From positions 53,253 to 117,252 of the forward strand of contig JAFSJY010000087.1 in assembly GCA_017449215.1 (NCBI GenBank): a stretch of DNA of 64,000 nucleotides, in the 5' to 3' direction. Source of the DNA: Acholeplasmatales bacterium. Lineage in GTDB: Bacteria > Bacillota_I > Bacilli_A > Acholeplasmatales > Anaeroplasmataceae. Within the stretch, counting starts at the first letter, position 1; every line of letters starts with the position of its first letter. Of this stretch, positions 53,490 through 63,300 are shown in pieces. Both the position numbers and the translations under genes were made by a program. The notes beneath the pieces are model-generated. The model saw only the letters and a program-made list of their open reading frames with translations, did no database searches and had not been told where the DNA came from.

Positions 53490-53726
53490 TTATTTTTTTA
53501 ATACTATTATAGTTCTACCTTTGTTATAAGGATTAGGATATGTCGCTATGACTCTCTTACTATGAATATTAGCTTTATTAGATAACAAATCTTTCAACAC
53601 TGACCCATTATTAAAACCATGTATAACTTCTATATAATCGCATAAGGGATTATTTACAATAGTTCTTTGAATTGTGTAAACAGCTTCCTCACTAGTCAAC
53701 CCATGTAAATCAAGTTCTAAAGTCAT
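53490..53726 (-). CDS. Small Smr-domain protein
   Basis: The 78-residue protein is a lone Smr domain: LDLHGLTSEEAVYTI at the start, then IEVIHGFNNGSVLKDLL, the glycine-rich loop, and a final RTIIVLKK strand. Smr domains nick nucleic acid or cleave collided-ribosome mRNA. It stands between the restriction operon and the RNase III-tailed gene and seems to be transcribed alone. Confidence 0.85.
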   Translation of the reverse strand: MTLELDLHGLTSEEAVYTIQRTIVNNPLCDYIEVIHGFNNGSVLKDLLSNKANIHSKRVIATYPNPYNKGRTIIVLKK

Positions 53727-53853
53727 ATCAACACCTCCATTTCCTTGTTTCTGAAATCGAGGTTTACTATTATAGTATTTGCTTTAAATATTAAATTCAT
53801 TTTATTAGCTCCTTAATTATAAAAATTAAGGACCTAGTCTTATGTTTTGTTAA

Positions 53854-56106
53854 TTAGTTTTCTTCACTATAGTTAGAGTTTACTATAGGTGTGTATTTTT
53901 TAATTGTTTCTTCTATACCATAATATAAGTAAGAAACAACACATTGGTAATGATTATCATATGAACTTCCAAACACTTTATCACTAAAGCCAGAAATCAT
54001 TTCACGTTTTTTCTTTGTATCATTACCAATAATTTTAATAAGTAATATTTTTCTTATAGAATACCACATAGTGCTATATTCATTAAAATATTCACTGTCT
54101 TCGTCATATGGACTAGGATATATTTTCGCTAAATAGTCCCTGTCGATGTCTGAATTATAGTTTTTAACAATATCAGAGTCAACGAAATGTGGCATTGATA
54201 ATCTATCATCAGATTCAACTATAATTCTAGTTGCAAAATCTAATGCCTTTTGAACTCCAAATTCTTTTCCGATTACACCAATTACCATTTCTAAAGAATC
54301 AGCAATATAGTTTTTATCATTTTCAAAAAACCCATTATCATAGCCTTCTATATTATGATACTTAGAATTAGCATCAGATGTTAAATTGGAAATATATAAT
54401 TTATCTAATCCAATGCTCTTAGACACTTTAATTTGGAACTTTGCTTCTACTAAAGCTTCCTCAGAGATGTGATTCAACTCATTCTCACTATAGAATATTA
54501 TATTATCAGCAGCTAACTGATAGATGGCATCACCAAATTGTTCTAATTCAGGAAATTTATCAATTTCATTCAATGATGCATACTTTCTATCAAGTAAAGC
54601 TATGATATATAAGTCTTTATATGAATCCGAAATATTTAAATCATATCTATTTAAAAGACTCTTTAGAGCCTTATACGAATTATTTCTTAATTTCGTATCT
54701 CTTTTATAGAAACACTGTAAATTATATTTAATATCTATTAAATCAAATAGATCAAAGAAATATTCGTATAAGTATGCTTCTGACTTTGTATCTGCTAGCT
54801 TATCAATTAAATAAAACTTATAATATAGTCTTTTTAGAATTGATTCATTCGAACCATAATTTTCATAGTAGCCATAAATAAATTCATCTAATCTTTCAAA
54901 TGCATATCCGAAGTATTCTCCTTCCAATAAATATGCAATAGATATTAAACGCTTATTACTAGAGGCATCTTGAATAATAGTATTCGTATCTTTAAACAAC
55001 TCAAATACTTTATCATAATCACTAGGATAAGCCTTCTTAACAAATCTTTTAAAGATATTCTCTCCTAGAGCTATTTTGTCTTCGTAACCAGAATATACAG
55101 GATATACTAAACCATTATAGTCGGATTCATCAATTTTCTTACCAACAAATGATCCAACCTTCGAATTAATGCCAGCAACACAGTGTAGTTTTGCTCTCAG
55201 TAGTGCATCTTTAGAGAATACCAAAGGCAATTTTCTATCGTATAAGTATTTTGATATTTCACTTTTACAAAGATTATTAAATGCAAAATCAATGATCTTT
55301 TCAGCATGTTTTAAATCATTATATTGAACAACATAATTTAGAAATCCGAATATCGTTTTACATTCATAGTCATTTTTAACCCAAATGTTCTTATCATTGA
55401 CTAACTCATAACTTAATACTTCTGCATCAGATGTCTTAAGATATAAATAATGATGACTAGGATAACTTGAATAATTATATCCGTGTTTATTCTTTACGTA
55501 TTCAGCTAATTCAGGTACTAAATAATCATTGTTATACCATCCCTTATCAAATTCTAGATAGCACTGATTTTTTACTCCTGATGCAATCTTATCAACGATA
55601 TCTTTCAAAGAACCCATCTTTCCAATAATGTAACCTTCGATATATTTATTGATTTTTCTTTTTAAATCTCTCTCAATAATTGCTGGAATATCTGTTGTTG
55701 TAATGATAGAGCGTTGTAACTTTAAAAATAATCGAGCAATTTTGCAATATGCAAGTTTAACCATTTTAGCATTAAACTGCCCCCTCTTGACTAAATCAAC
55801 TACTTTGCTTTCTTCATCAGTTTTAAAGAAATATTTTAATGAATTTTCATCAACAACGTATTCAAGAATAGTTTCTTGAACAAATGGAATATAACTTCTA
55901 TAATTATATCCATCGATATCTTTATGAGTTGTTAAAAAATTACGAATTAATTCTTCATAAACCCATTCGAATCCCTCATCAATAACATTTTCTTTTTTTA
56001 TCTGGTCGAAAAAGTATTCAAGAGATTCATGCTCTTGTTCTTGGATTTTTAAGGCAACAAAAAAAGGGTTGTCACTTAAAAACCCTTCTAAATCTTTTTT
56101 AGACAT
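53854..56106 (-). CDS. Large protein with a C-terminal RNase III-like domain
   Basis: The first 490 residues of this 750-residue protein are helical and match nothing I know. Residues about 503-634 read as an RNase III catalytic domain. ALLDRKYASLNEI lies at its entry. ELEQFGDAIYQLAADNIIF aligns to ERLEFLGDAVLEL (Glu 522, Asp 526), and YIADSLEMVIGVIG aligns to the second acidic motif (Asp 603, Glu 606). All four metal-binding positions are kept, and no dsRNA-binding domain follows. AAAGGAG lies eight bases before the ATG at 56106; the frame opens earlier, at 56124, but that stretch contains the ribosome site itself. The place in a defence island suggests an RNA-cleaving effector; this is inference. 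Confidence 0.68.
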   Translation of the reverse strand: MSKKDLEGFLSDNPFFVALKIQEQEHESLEYFFDQIKKENVIDEGFEWVYEELIRNFLTTHKDIDGYNYRSYIPFVQETILEYVVDENSLKYFFKTDEESKVVDLVKRGQFNAKMVKLAYCKIARLFLKLQRSIITTTDIPAIIERDLKRKINKYIEGYIIGKMGSLKDIVDKIASGVKNQCYLEFDKGWYNNDYLVPELAEYVKNKHGYNYSSYPSHHYLYLKTSDAEVLSYELVNDKNIWVKNDYECKTIFGFLNYVVQYNDLKHAEKIIDFAFNNLCKSEISKYLYDRKLPLVFSKDALLRAKLHCVAGINSKVGSFVGKKIDESDYNGLVYPVYSGYEDKIALGENIFKRFVKKAYPSDYDKVFELFKDTNTIIQDASSNKRLISIAYLLEGEYFGYAFERLDEFIYGYYENYGSNESILKRLYYKFYLIDKLADTKSEAYLYEYFFDLFDLIDIKYNLQCFYKRDTKLRNNSYKALKSLLNRYDLNISDSYKDLYIIALLDRKYASLNEIDKFPELEQFGDAIYQLAADNIIFYSENELNHISEEALVEAKFQIKVSKSIGLDKLYISNLTSDANSKYHNIEGYDNGFFENDKNYIADSLEMVIGVIGKEFGVQKALDFATRIIVESDDRLSMPHFVDSDIVKNYNSDIDRDYLAKIYPSPYDEDSEYFNEYSTMWYSIRKILLIKIIGNDTKKKREMISGFSDKVFGSSYDNHYQCVVSYLYYGIEETIKKYTPIVNSNYSEEN

Positions 56107-56378
56107 AGAAAAGTCTCCTTTCAAATATTTATTTTTTACATAAGACTAGAGTCCTGATGCTAAATAAATATATATGGAGCTTATCTAAGATCACTTCTGT
56201 GATGTTATTATGCATTTAAAATATGAACATATTTTTAAATCTACTACTCTTAGTATATTTGCTACATTGTAACATATGCCAAAATTTTAAGTTATATTTA
56301 ATTAGCATTTACAATATAACATATTTTCTAATTAGGCGCAATTTAATCATTTGTTTTTTTACAAATTTAACAAATATT

Positions 56379-56783
56379 TTAAAAACTTTTCTTAACCATA
56401 TCAATAAAAGGTCTATCAGCACCTGCAAAATCAACAGATTCTAAATCATTTGTTCTAATCCATTTCTTTTCAGTATGTTCAGATAATGTTAATTCACCAT
56501 TTACTAACTTACATATATATCCATACATTGTAATAGAGAATGGTTTATTTAAATCATTATATTCATGATAATTTTTACCAATATACTTTATTGGTAATAT
56601 ATCTGAATCTAATTCTTCTTTTATTTCTCTTATAATAGTTTGTTCATGAGTTTCATTTACTTCTACTTTACCACCAGGAAATTCCCATTTACCTTCTAGT
56701 GCTCTTCCTGGTCCTCTTTTACAGACAAATATCTCATTATTATCATTTACTATAATTGCACATACAACCTCAACATGCTTCAT
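56379..56783 (-). CDS. MutT-type Nudix hydrolase
   Basis: The product (134 residues from the chosen start) has an intact Nudix box (GGKVEVNETHEQTIIREIKEEL) and the N-terminal VEVVCAIIVNDNNEIFVCKR of 8-oxo-dGTP diphosphatases. The frame opens at 56831, but the ATG at 56783 follows GGAG by about seven bases and is one base beyond the stop of the HNH gene. It is therefore translated with the HNH nuclease. A housekeeping role or a nucleotide-related role in defence are both possible. Confidence 0.88.
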   Translation of the reverse strand: MKHVEVVCAIIVNDNNEIFVCKRGPGRALEGKWEFPGGKVEVNETHEQTIIREIKEELDSDILPIKYIGKNYHEYNDLNKPFSITMYGYICKLVNGELTLSEHTEKKWIRTNDLESVDFAGADRPFIDMVKKSF

Positions 56784-56784
56784 A

Positions 56785-57693
56785 CTAATCTCCAAAAAGT
56801 TCTTTAAATGCTTGTAATGATTCAACATCATTATCAGCTTCTAAATAAGATTTTATCTTATTTTTTAAGAAATTAAAATCATTCTTACTATTCACTATAT
56901 GAACTTTTCTATGACAGTTAGGGCAAAGCGCTACTGTATTGTAATATGCATCTGGTCCATCTTTTGCTAGTTGAATTACATGATGACACTCTAAATATGG
57001 TTCACCTTTACTTTTAAATGGTGCATAATTACCGCATAAATCACATTTGCCATTAGCTCTTCTTTTAGTATGTTCTGTAACAGCTGGATCTCTTTCTATC
57101 ACTGTAGTTGTTGCAGTTGTTTTCTTAGGATTCTTTTTACCTGCGTTTTTCGCTGCTTTTTTTAATTTGTCATCAGGAATTTTCTTAACAATTGTTTTTT
57201 TCTCTTTTTTACAAGATTCAAGCATTTCTTTTGTAGGTATAGTTTTTCTTCCTGTTGAATCTTTGAATTTAATAGGAAACTTTACTACTTCTCTTAAATC
57301 ATTGTTAACATCTGGTTCTGTGGCAGTAAAATATGGACCTGCAAGTACAACTACACCATCATAAAAGTATTCATTGTCTCTATAACATTCAAACAAATGA
57401 ACTGTAACACCATTGGTATTAGACTCATTTAAAGTCCTGTTTTGGCTGTAATTAACATCTTGTGGTCCTGTAGGTCCCATGCCTGTATAGTTAAGAATGT
57501 CTCCGTCCCATTGGTCATCATATAAACTCTTATTGTGTTTTACAAATAAAACTAGCGTATTAGTAGAATGCGATCTATTTATTCCACCCTGAGTTGAACA
57601 ACCAAATGCTTGATTTATTTGAGTATTAGTGTATGCATTTCCTATAACTAGATCGCTAATAGCGATATTATTTGCATTATTAAATTGTTGCAT
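56785..57693 (-). CDS. HNH endonuclease with a ScoMcrA-like recognition domain
   Basis: The 302-residue protein has an N-terminal domain (about residues 10-150) of the type found in modification-dependent HNH nucleases: YTNTQINQAFGCSTQGGI, a Y-x-D-x-W motif, and YTGMGPTGPQD. A basic K-rich linker covers about 165-200. The HNH nuclease covers about 215-275 with CDLCG, LECHHVIQL and VALCPNCHRKVH; all zinc cysteines and the catalytic histidines are present. It is probably a type IV-like restriction enzyme that reads modified or phosphorothioate DNA. The exact modification is not known. The regulator upstream has the same N-terminal domain and a shared promoter element. Confidence 0.8.
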   Translation of the reverse strand: MQQFNNANNIAISDLVIGNAYTNTQINQAFGCSTQGGINRSHSTNTLVLFVKHNKSLYDDQWDGDILNYTGMGPTGPQDVNYSQNRTLNESNTNGVTVHLFECYRDNEYFYDGVVVLAGPYFTATEPDVNNDLREVVKFPIKFKDSTGRKTIPTKEMLESCKKEKKTIVKKIPDDKLKKAAKNAGKKNPKKTTATTTVIERDPAVTEHTKRRANGKCDLCGNYAPFKSKGEPYLECHHVIQLAKDGPDAYYNTVALCPNCHRKVHIVNSKNDFNFLKNKIKSYLEADNDVESLQAFKELFGD

Positions 57694-57728
57694 AATAATA
57701 TCACCACCAATCGTAAAACACTAATTGA

Positions 57729-57774
57729 ATTATCGATTATGGTGAATATTCTCTCAACTGACTAAAGGTCACAT
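57729..57774 (-). promoter_or_regulatory. HNH-gene promoter with the shared GTGACCT element
   Basis: TTGAGA (57752-57757), a 17-base spacer and GATAAT (57729-57734) form the promoter. The 23-base block 57752-57774 matches 58551-58573 upstream of the regulator gene at 21 of 23 positions, and includes ATGTGACCT. Confidence 0.7.
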
Positions 57775-57790
57775 CAGTTTATATTTTGAT

Positions 57791-57817
57791 AAAAAAATAG
57801 AGGTTTTGCCCTCTATT
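57791..57817 (-). terminator. Terminator of the XRE/recognition-domain regulator
   Basis: Arms AATAGAGG / CCTCTATT with a six-base loop (57796-57817) run into T5 on the minus strand, 24 bases after the stop at 57841. Confidence 0.87.
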
Positions 57818-57840
57818 CGTCAGTTTTTATAAAAATTTTA

Positions 57841-58509
57841 TCAAACTAGCTTTAAAGGAAATTTAACAACTTTTCTTAAATTTCCTTCACTATCTTTTTC
57901 TTCTAAAAAATAATGACTACCATCTAATTTAACTTCTCCTATAAATTTATACTTATTATTACCTATAGTAATAAAATAATATAATCTATATCCATTTTCA
58001 TTGGAATATGCAATCTTACCATTTTGGTTTGTAGCTTTAACTATCTGGTCTCCATTTAATCCCATACCAGTATAAATGAACTTTCCATCATCTTCTACTT
58101 TTGAATCATTATATGGATTAACCTTACTAAATGAATGTGATATTAATGTTGCTGTTTTATTCTTAGAACTAATTCTAATTCCACCTTGTGTAGAACACTT
58201 AAATATTGATGACAGTTCTTTGTTGGTATAAACATTACCTGCTACTAAATCATCCATTGATAATTGAATATCTACCTTATTTATTACTTCTTTGTCACTT
58301 AATTCATCCATATTGAAGAATTCAGATAAAGAAATATCTAAAGCTTGTGTGATTTTAAATAATGTTTCTATAGTAACATTCTTTCTAGCATTCTCTACAT
58401 ATGTAATATAAGTTCTATCTAAATTAGATTTATAAGCTAAATCTTCTTGAGATAATCCTTTTTCTACACGTAAAGCTTTAATTCTTTTACCAACTTCTTC
58501 TTTAATCAC
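57841..58509 (-). CDS. XRE regulator fused to the same recognition domain as the HNH nuclease
   Basis: The 222-residue protein has an XRE helix-turn-helix at residues about 6-62 (IKALRVEKGLSQEDLAYKSNLDRTYITYVENARKN). Residues about 80-220 are paralogous to the recognition domain of the HNH nuclease. Both have YTN...F.CSTQGGI, a Y-x-D segment, YTGMG..G.Q, an aromatic strand, and VVKFP near the end. It starts at a GTG at 58509 preceded by GGTGAT. Both this gene and the HNH gene carry the same promoter element, so it probably controls both and may sense the same modified DNA or ligand. A terminator separates it from the HNH gene. Confidence 0.8.
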   Translation of the reverse strand: MIKEEVGKRIKALRVEKGLSQEDLAYKSNLDRTYITYVENARKNVTIETLFKITQALDISLSEFFNMDELSDKEVINKVDIQLSMDDLVAGNVYTNKELSSIFKCSTQGGIRISSKNKTATLISHSFSKVNPYNDSKVEDDGKFIYTGMGLNGDQIVKATNQNGKIAYSNENGYRLYYFITIGNNKYKFIGEVKLDGSHYFLEEKDSEGNLRKVVKFPLKLV

Positions 58510-58518
58510 GATTCATCA

Positions 58519-58573
58519 CCATAATATATTATGGTCTAATGTGACCTTTTTCTCAACAGACTATAGGTCACAT
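58519..58573 (-). promoter_or_regulatory. Regulator-gene promoter with two palindromic operators
   Basis: TTGAGA (58551-58556), a 17-base spacer and CATAAT (58528-58533) form the promoter. Nine-base inverted arms ATGTGACCT / AGGTCACAT (58539-58547 and 58565-58573) flank the -35, and the palindrome CCATAATATATTATGG (58519-58534) covers the -10. Confidence 0.78.
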
Positions 58574-58586
58574 AGGATAAACAGAT

Positions 58587-58620
58587 AATTCCTCAAGATT
58601 ATTTTATTTTTTGAGGAATT
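58587..58620 (-). other. Hairpin after the 585-residue gene
   Basis: Ten-base arms AATTCCTCAA / TTGAGGAATT with a 14-base loop lie seven bases after the stop codon. The T-run is weak, so it may stabilise the mRNA end rather than terminate efficiently. Confidence 0.5.
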
Positions 58621-58626
58621 ACAAAT

Positions 58627-60384
58627 CTATTCTTCACTTTCTGTTTCTTCTTTATCAACTGCGTTTATAACAATATATTCTCTTAAATACTTGAATGGGT
58701 ATGGCAATACTGATGGACCTTGCTGATTTATAAAAGATACTGCACATAGATTCATTAAATCTTCATATAAGTTTTTATTACCAAAATCATTTACTTTATA
58801 TAAGTGAACTGCTTTTATAATATCCTGTTGATATCTCCAATTATCAGTTCCACATGAATAATATATATCCCCATCAATCTTATGAACATATAAATCAAAT
58901 ACACCACTATAATATGTATTCAAAATTAACTTAGCCCTTGAAGAATTTAGCATTGCTTCTCTAGATGGAATTGTTATTACATCTGTTCGCTTTATTGTGT
59001 TTATATCACCTGCTGGTGATATTACTAAATAATCTGCTTTTGAATCTATAAAATAATCCTTATATTCACTTTCATCTAGTAATACAGGTTCTTTATAGCT
59101 TAATATTCCATTAGGTTGGATTACTAGTGTATAAACATAGTTATCTTGTACACAAGAAAAACTAAAATCACAAATATATGCCCTATCAGTCCAATCCTCT
59201 ATAGTAATACTTTTATTCACTAGAATATCATATTTAATGAATAATTCCTTTATTGCATTTAGTAATGATGGACTATATTTTATTTCACCATCTTTCTTTT
59301 CCTTTATTCTAGAATGCATTTTAATATTCTCATAAACCAAGTGCTGACAAGGAATACTTTTATCTACTTCTTGATGAGGATCATTCTTTCCATCATAATA
59401 ATCCTTTTCATGAATTAATACAAAGTTTAGTTCATTTTGAATAGGTTCTTTAACTACCTTAACCTCTTTGAAAATCTGAGATAAGTTATCTACAAGTAAA
59501 TTAGTAAATTCATCTTCACCAACTTTATTAATAAAATTTACGGTAGTTTTAGTAGCTTTTTCATATACTATTTGTTCTATTCTTTTTGTTTTACTTAATT
59601 GACCAATCTTTTCAGAAGGAACATCGTTATATTCGATTTGAATATAACCTTTATTTTGCTCATTAAATAAATCGATAGTATGATAATAAAAATATACTTT
59701 ATGTGATGAATCAAATATTTCATTATCTAAATCATCTTGTTTAGGTAAATTCATAAACACCGATTTAACAGGATGAGTACTAAATCCCTTTTGGATATAC
59801 CCTTCGTTTTCTTCCTTAAATGCTTTTCTCAAAAAATTATGTTCTACATCAGAAAATGTATATAGTGTTTGCCAGTTCTTAAATTTTTCCATTTCTTCCC
59901 TTGTTTTACGAATGAAAGACTGAGCAGAGATAGTTAAATATAATGAATCATTAACATACTTCTCTTTTTTTATTTCAACTCTATATGCTGTAAATCCGCT
60001 CTCTTTCATAGTTTTCAAGTCATAGAAGAATAATTTACCTGCTAAATTATTAAATGATAATTTGTTATCTAAAAAGTTATTAATTCTATTCATAAATAAA
60101 CGTATCAACATATGCTTCTCTATTTCTTTTGGCGATATTAGCACATGTAAATATACTTTTGAACCAATTTCATTCGAAAAAGTATCACTATCATATCCAC
60201 CCTTTGGATACAAAACATACAAAACCGCTCCTGTTTCAAATGCAACTGATAGAGCATTAGAATAAGGAATATCAGAAATATAATACGAACTCTTCTTATT
60301 CTTATTAACTACTTTAACAATGTCAAAATTTCTATTAATTTTTGCATAATCAATTTGTGTTATTATTGAATTTATCTTACTCAT
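58627..60384 (-). CDS. Unknown partner of the helicase-nuclease; weak MID/PIWI-like features
   Basis: I do not firmly recognise this 585-residue protein. Its last 270 residues have a run that resembles Argonaute MID/PIWI layout by eye. LNFVLIHEKDYYDGK...DKSIPCQHL (about 319-348) is like the MID nucleotide pocket entry. RAYICDFSF (about 401-409) is in the place of the first PIWI aspartate. IYYSCG...VHLYKV, then SVLPYPFKYLREYI (about 558-571), is like the PIWI end. The later catalytic residues are not evident. The ATG shares one base with the stop of the 1136-residue helicase-nuclease (TAATG at 60384), so the two work together. Prokaryotic PIWI-RE loci are known to pair with helicases and restriction-type nucleases, but this assignment is tentative. 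Confidence 0.5.
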   Translation of the reverse strand: MSKINSIITQIDYAKINRNFDIVKVVNKNKKSSYYISDIPYSNALSVAFETGAVLYVLYPKGGYDSDTFSNEIGSKVYLHVLISPKEIEKHMLIRLFMNRINNFLDNKLSFNNLAGKLFFYDLKTMKESGFTAYRVEIKKEKYVNDSLYLTISAQSFIRKTREEMEKFKNWQTLYTFSDVEHNFLRKAFKEENEGYIQKGFSTHPVKSVFMNLPKQDDLDNEIFDSSHKVYFYYHTIDLFNEQNKGYIQIEYNDVPSEKIGQLSKTKRIEQIVYEKATKTTVNFINKVGEDEFTNLLVDNLSQIFKEVKVVKEPIQNELNFVLIHEKDYYDGKNDPHQEVDKSIPCQHLVYENIKMHSRIKEKKDGEIKYSPSLLNAIKELFIKYDILVNKSITIEDWTDRAYICDFSFSCVQDNYVYTLVIQPNGILSYKEPVLLDESEYKDYFIDSKADYLVISPAGDINTIKRTDVITIPSREAMLNSSRAKLILNTYYSGVFDLYVHKIDGDIYYSCGTDNWRYQQDIIKAVHLYKVNDFGNKNLYEDLMNLCAVSFINQQGPSVLPYPFKYLREYIVINAVDKEETESEE

Positions 60385-63300
60385 TATTCTACACTCCTAA
60401 TCATTTTATTAATAAACATTAGAGCATTAGCATTAAACTCAAATGTATTTCTATCAATTATTGATGGAATAACATAAACATTTCCATATTGATGAATATC
60501 TTCACTATTATTTCCATAAATATTTATTATAAATGCCTGTTTACCAGACACACTATCTAACTTCTCTTTAATATGTTCCATTGGAAGTTCTTTTCCGTTA
60601 TCATTCCACATTTTAAAATCTACATAATTGTTATCGATAACAAAATCAAACTTTTCAAATATTGTTGGATCCTTTATTTCATTCAAATCAATTCCCAACT
60701 TATATTTAAAAACAAGTCTTCCTAACTCCTCACCTAAAATACCATTGTAAATTTGTTTAAAGAAACATGGTAACATTAGATATTTAGATGGTTCTATTCT
60801 TGTAGGATATCCTAGCTTATTAAACCATTTAACTACCTCAGCATTTCCCTCCAACAAATCAAACGTATTATCAAATACTTTATGATATTTATTTTTTGGT
60901 GTAACTGATATTTCATAATCATTTAAATATGTTTTATCATTTTCTGGTTTCTTATATATGTAATAATTATCTATTACCTCAGTAGATTCAAAATAGAAGT
61001 TCTTGTAATTTAATTCATCTTCACAGAATGAATTCTTAAATGGATTCTTTATTAGCCATCTTCTTAAACTCATCCATAAGTCCATACTTTCTGCTCTCCA
61101 AGGAGTTGATACTTGTTGGTTAATCCAACTTTCATAATATCTATTGTTATTAACTGCAGCTACTATATTTTGTGGAATAGTTATTTCTTTAACTTTATAA
61201 TCATTATTCTTCTGATAATCTACCACTGCTCTTAATTCTTTATTAATAGCATCGTTATCAAATATTGAAAAATCTAATTTTTCTAGTATATCCCTATCAA
61301 GATAAATATTAGTTTCTATATCGCTATTCTTATCTACTACTCTTGATATACGTCCTATTCCTTGTGTTACATAAGATAGAGCAGCATATAGTACAGTTTT
61401 AGTTTGATAAATATCTGTTCTATCAGTTCTGCTACACTTTTCACCATTTAAATGATGGAAAGCTTTACGAATGTAAAATTCCTTTTCTCTATAATCTATT
61501 TCATTATTCTCAGCTATTGATTCAATTTGATAAAAATAATTTAACAAGTTTTTTGTATTATCTTTTTTTTGATCAAACTTCATTGGATTAATCAAAACAT
61601 TAGTAGGTCTTTCAACATATAAGCTTGAAATATCATATTTATTACCCTCTACTTCATAAAACAAATTTTGACCTGCAGAACATGATGCGAATGATGCTAA
61701 TAATAAAACTCTCTTACCTTCCTTGGCTAGGTTCAAATATTTTTCCTTTCGTACATCAAAGTCAGAACTAATAAGAGATATTACTTCTATCTCTGGATGT
61801 CCAACATCTATCAATAAATGTTTAATGAATTTTTCACCATATAAATAATCACCATCTTTAAAATTGTTATTCAAAATTGAAAGATGAATTTGTGCATTAG
61901 AATCAATATATTTAAAAATAGCATCTAACATCTTCATATATCTATTACGGAAATATGTACCATCATTGTTCTCGTCAAGTTTTGCAGATTCTATTTCAAT
62001 TTTCTTTTTTGTTGAATAATAATTCTTTTCATCAATGAATCTATCTTTCATTTGAACAATAGCATCATTTCCATCAATACTATTGACAGTTATTTTTGAT
62101 TTATTATTGTTAAATCTATCAAGTATTGTTTGATTCATTCTATCAACTTCATCCTTTGAAGGAATATAAAAATTTTTACCCAATCTCATTTTCAAGTATT
62201 TCAAATCAAAATTAGATATGTTTGAAGGAATTAATCCAGTAGCTGATAAGCCTATAACATGGGCTTTTTTAGCTAACTGATATAAGAATAATTCAGGAGT
62301 TTCTTCTATAGCGTATTCTTTAATCTCTGTCTCACAATCTCTTCTTTTTCCATCTAAAAATTCAAAATATCTAATACCTTTTTCATATAGACTTGTAGAT
62401 ATTCTTTCAATATTATAAATTTTCTTTTCTCCTAAGAATCTCTCCATAATCATATTGATTACTTTCTCGTCAGTAATTCCTAACGGGCGCAATATAGAAG
62501 CAATTGAATCACTTAATGTTCTTTCATCTTCGTTTGGTCCTTTGTTTGCGTTTATCCATTTACAATAATTCTCTGCAAGATTACCAACACCGAATGTGAA
62601 ATATTTGTCGGCGCCTTTTATTCTTGCCATTATGATAGTCATTCTCTTTGCATTTTTGTGCTCATCAGTATATTTTTTATAATCATCTAATGGAATGAAT
62701 GTAATATTATTTACCATTCCTTCTTTATCCCATTCAACTATGATATCACATCGATTTTTATTGTCAGCGAATGTAATATAAAGCTGTGAGTTGTAAATAT
62801 ACTTCCTCTTCATATTTGGATTTACAACTTTAAAAGCATCACTGAAATGAATATCTTGATCAGTTTCATTAATAACATTTCTCATTTCTTTATATAGTTT
62901 CCTTAATGATGCCTGCTTTCTACTTATTACATCTTCTAGTTCAGCTTTAGGTAGCGATTCTTCCTGTTTAGTAGGTTGATAATTATAAATAATAGATGGT
63001 AAATTTCTTGATATTCCATTTCTAATACTATGGAATAAGGCTATATTACCAATGCCATTTGCTTTAGTTTGCTCTTCAATTTCAGCATCCAAAGCCCATG
63101 ATTTACAAGAATCTATTTCATCTAAAAACACCAAAGCATTATCAGTCAATTTTAAATTAATAAATCTATCTGACTTATTAATTAACGTGATATTTTTAGT
63201 ATAAAACTTGCTAAAAGACATGAAGAACACAGTCTTTTCATCAGATAAAACTGTTGGATATAACTTCAATAATTCTGGGTGCTTTTTTCTAAAGTAATTC

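Noticed and set aside
56223..56444. 73-codon plus-strand frame upstream of and overlapping the Nudix gene
   Set aside because: It overlaps the antisense strand of the Nudix gene, is very rich in L, I, F and N as expected for AT-rich noise, and has no ribosome site.
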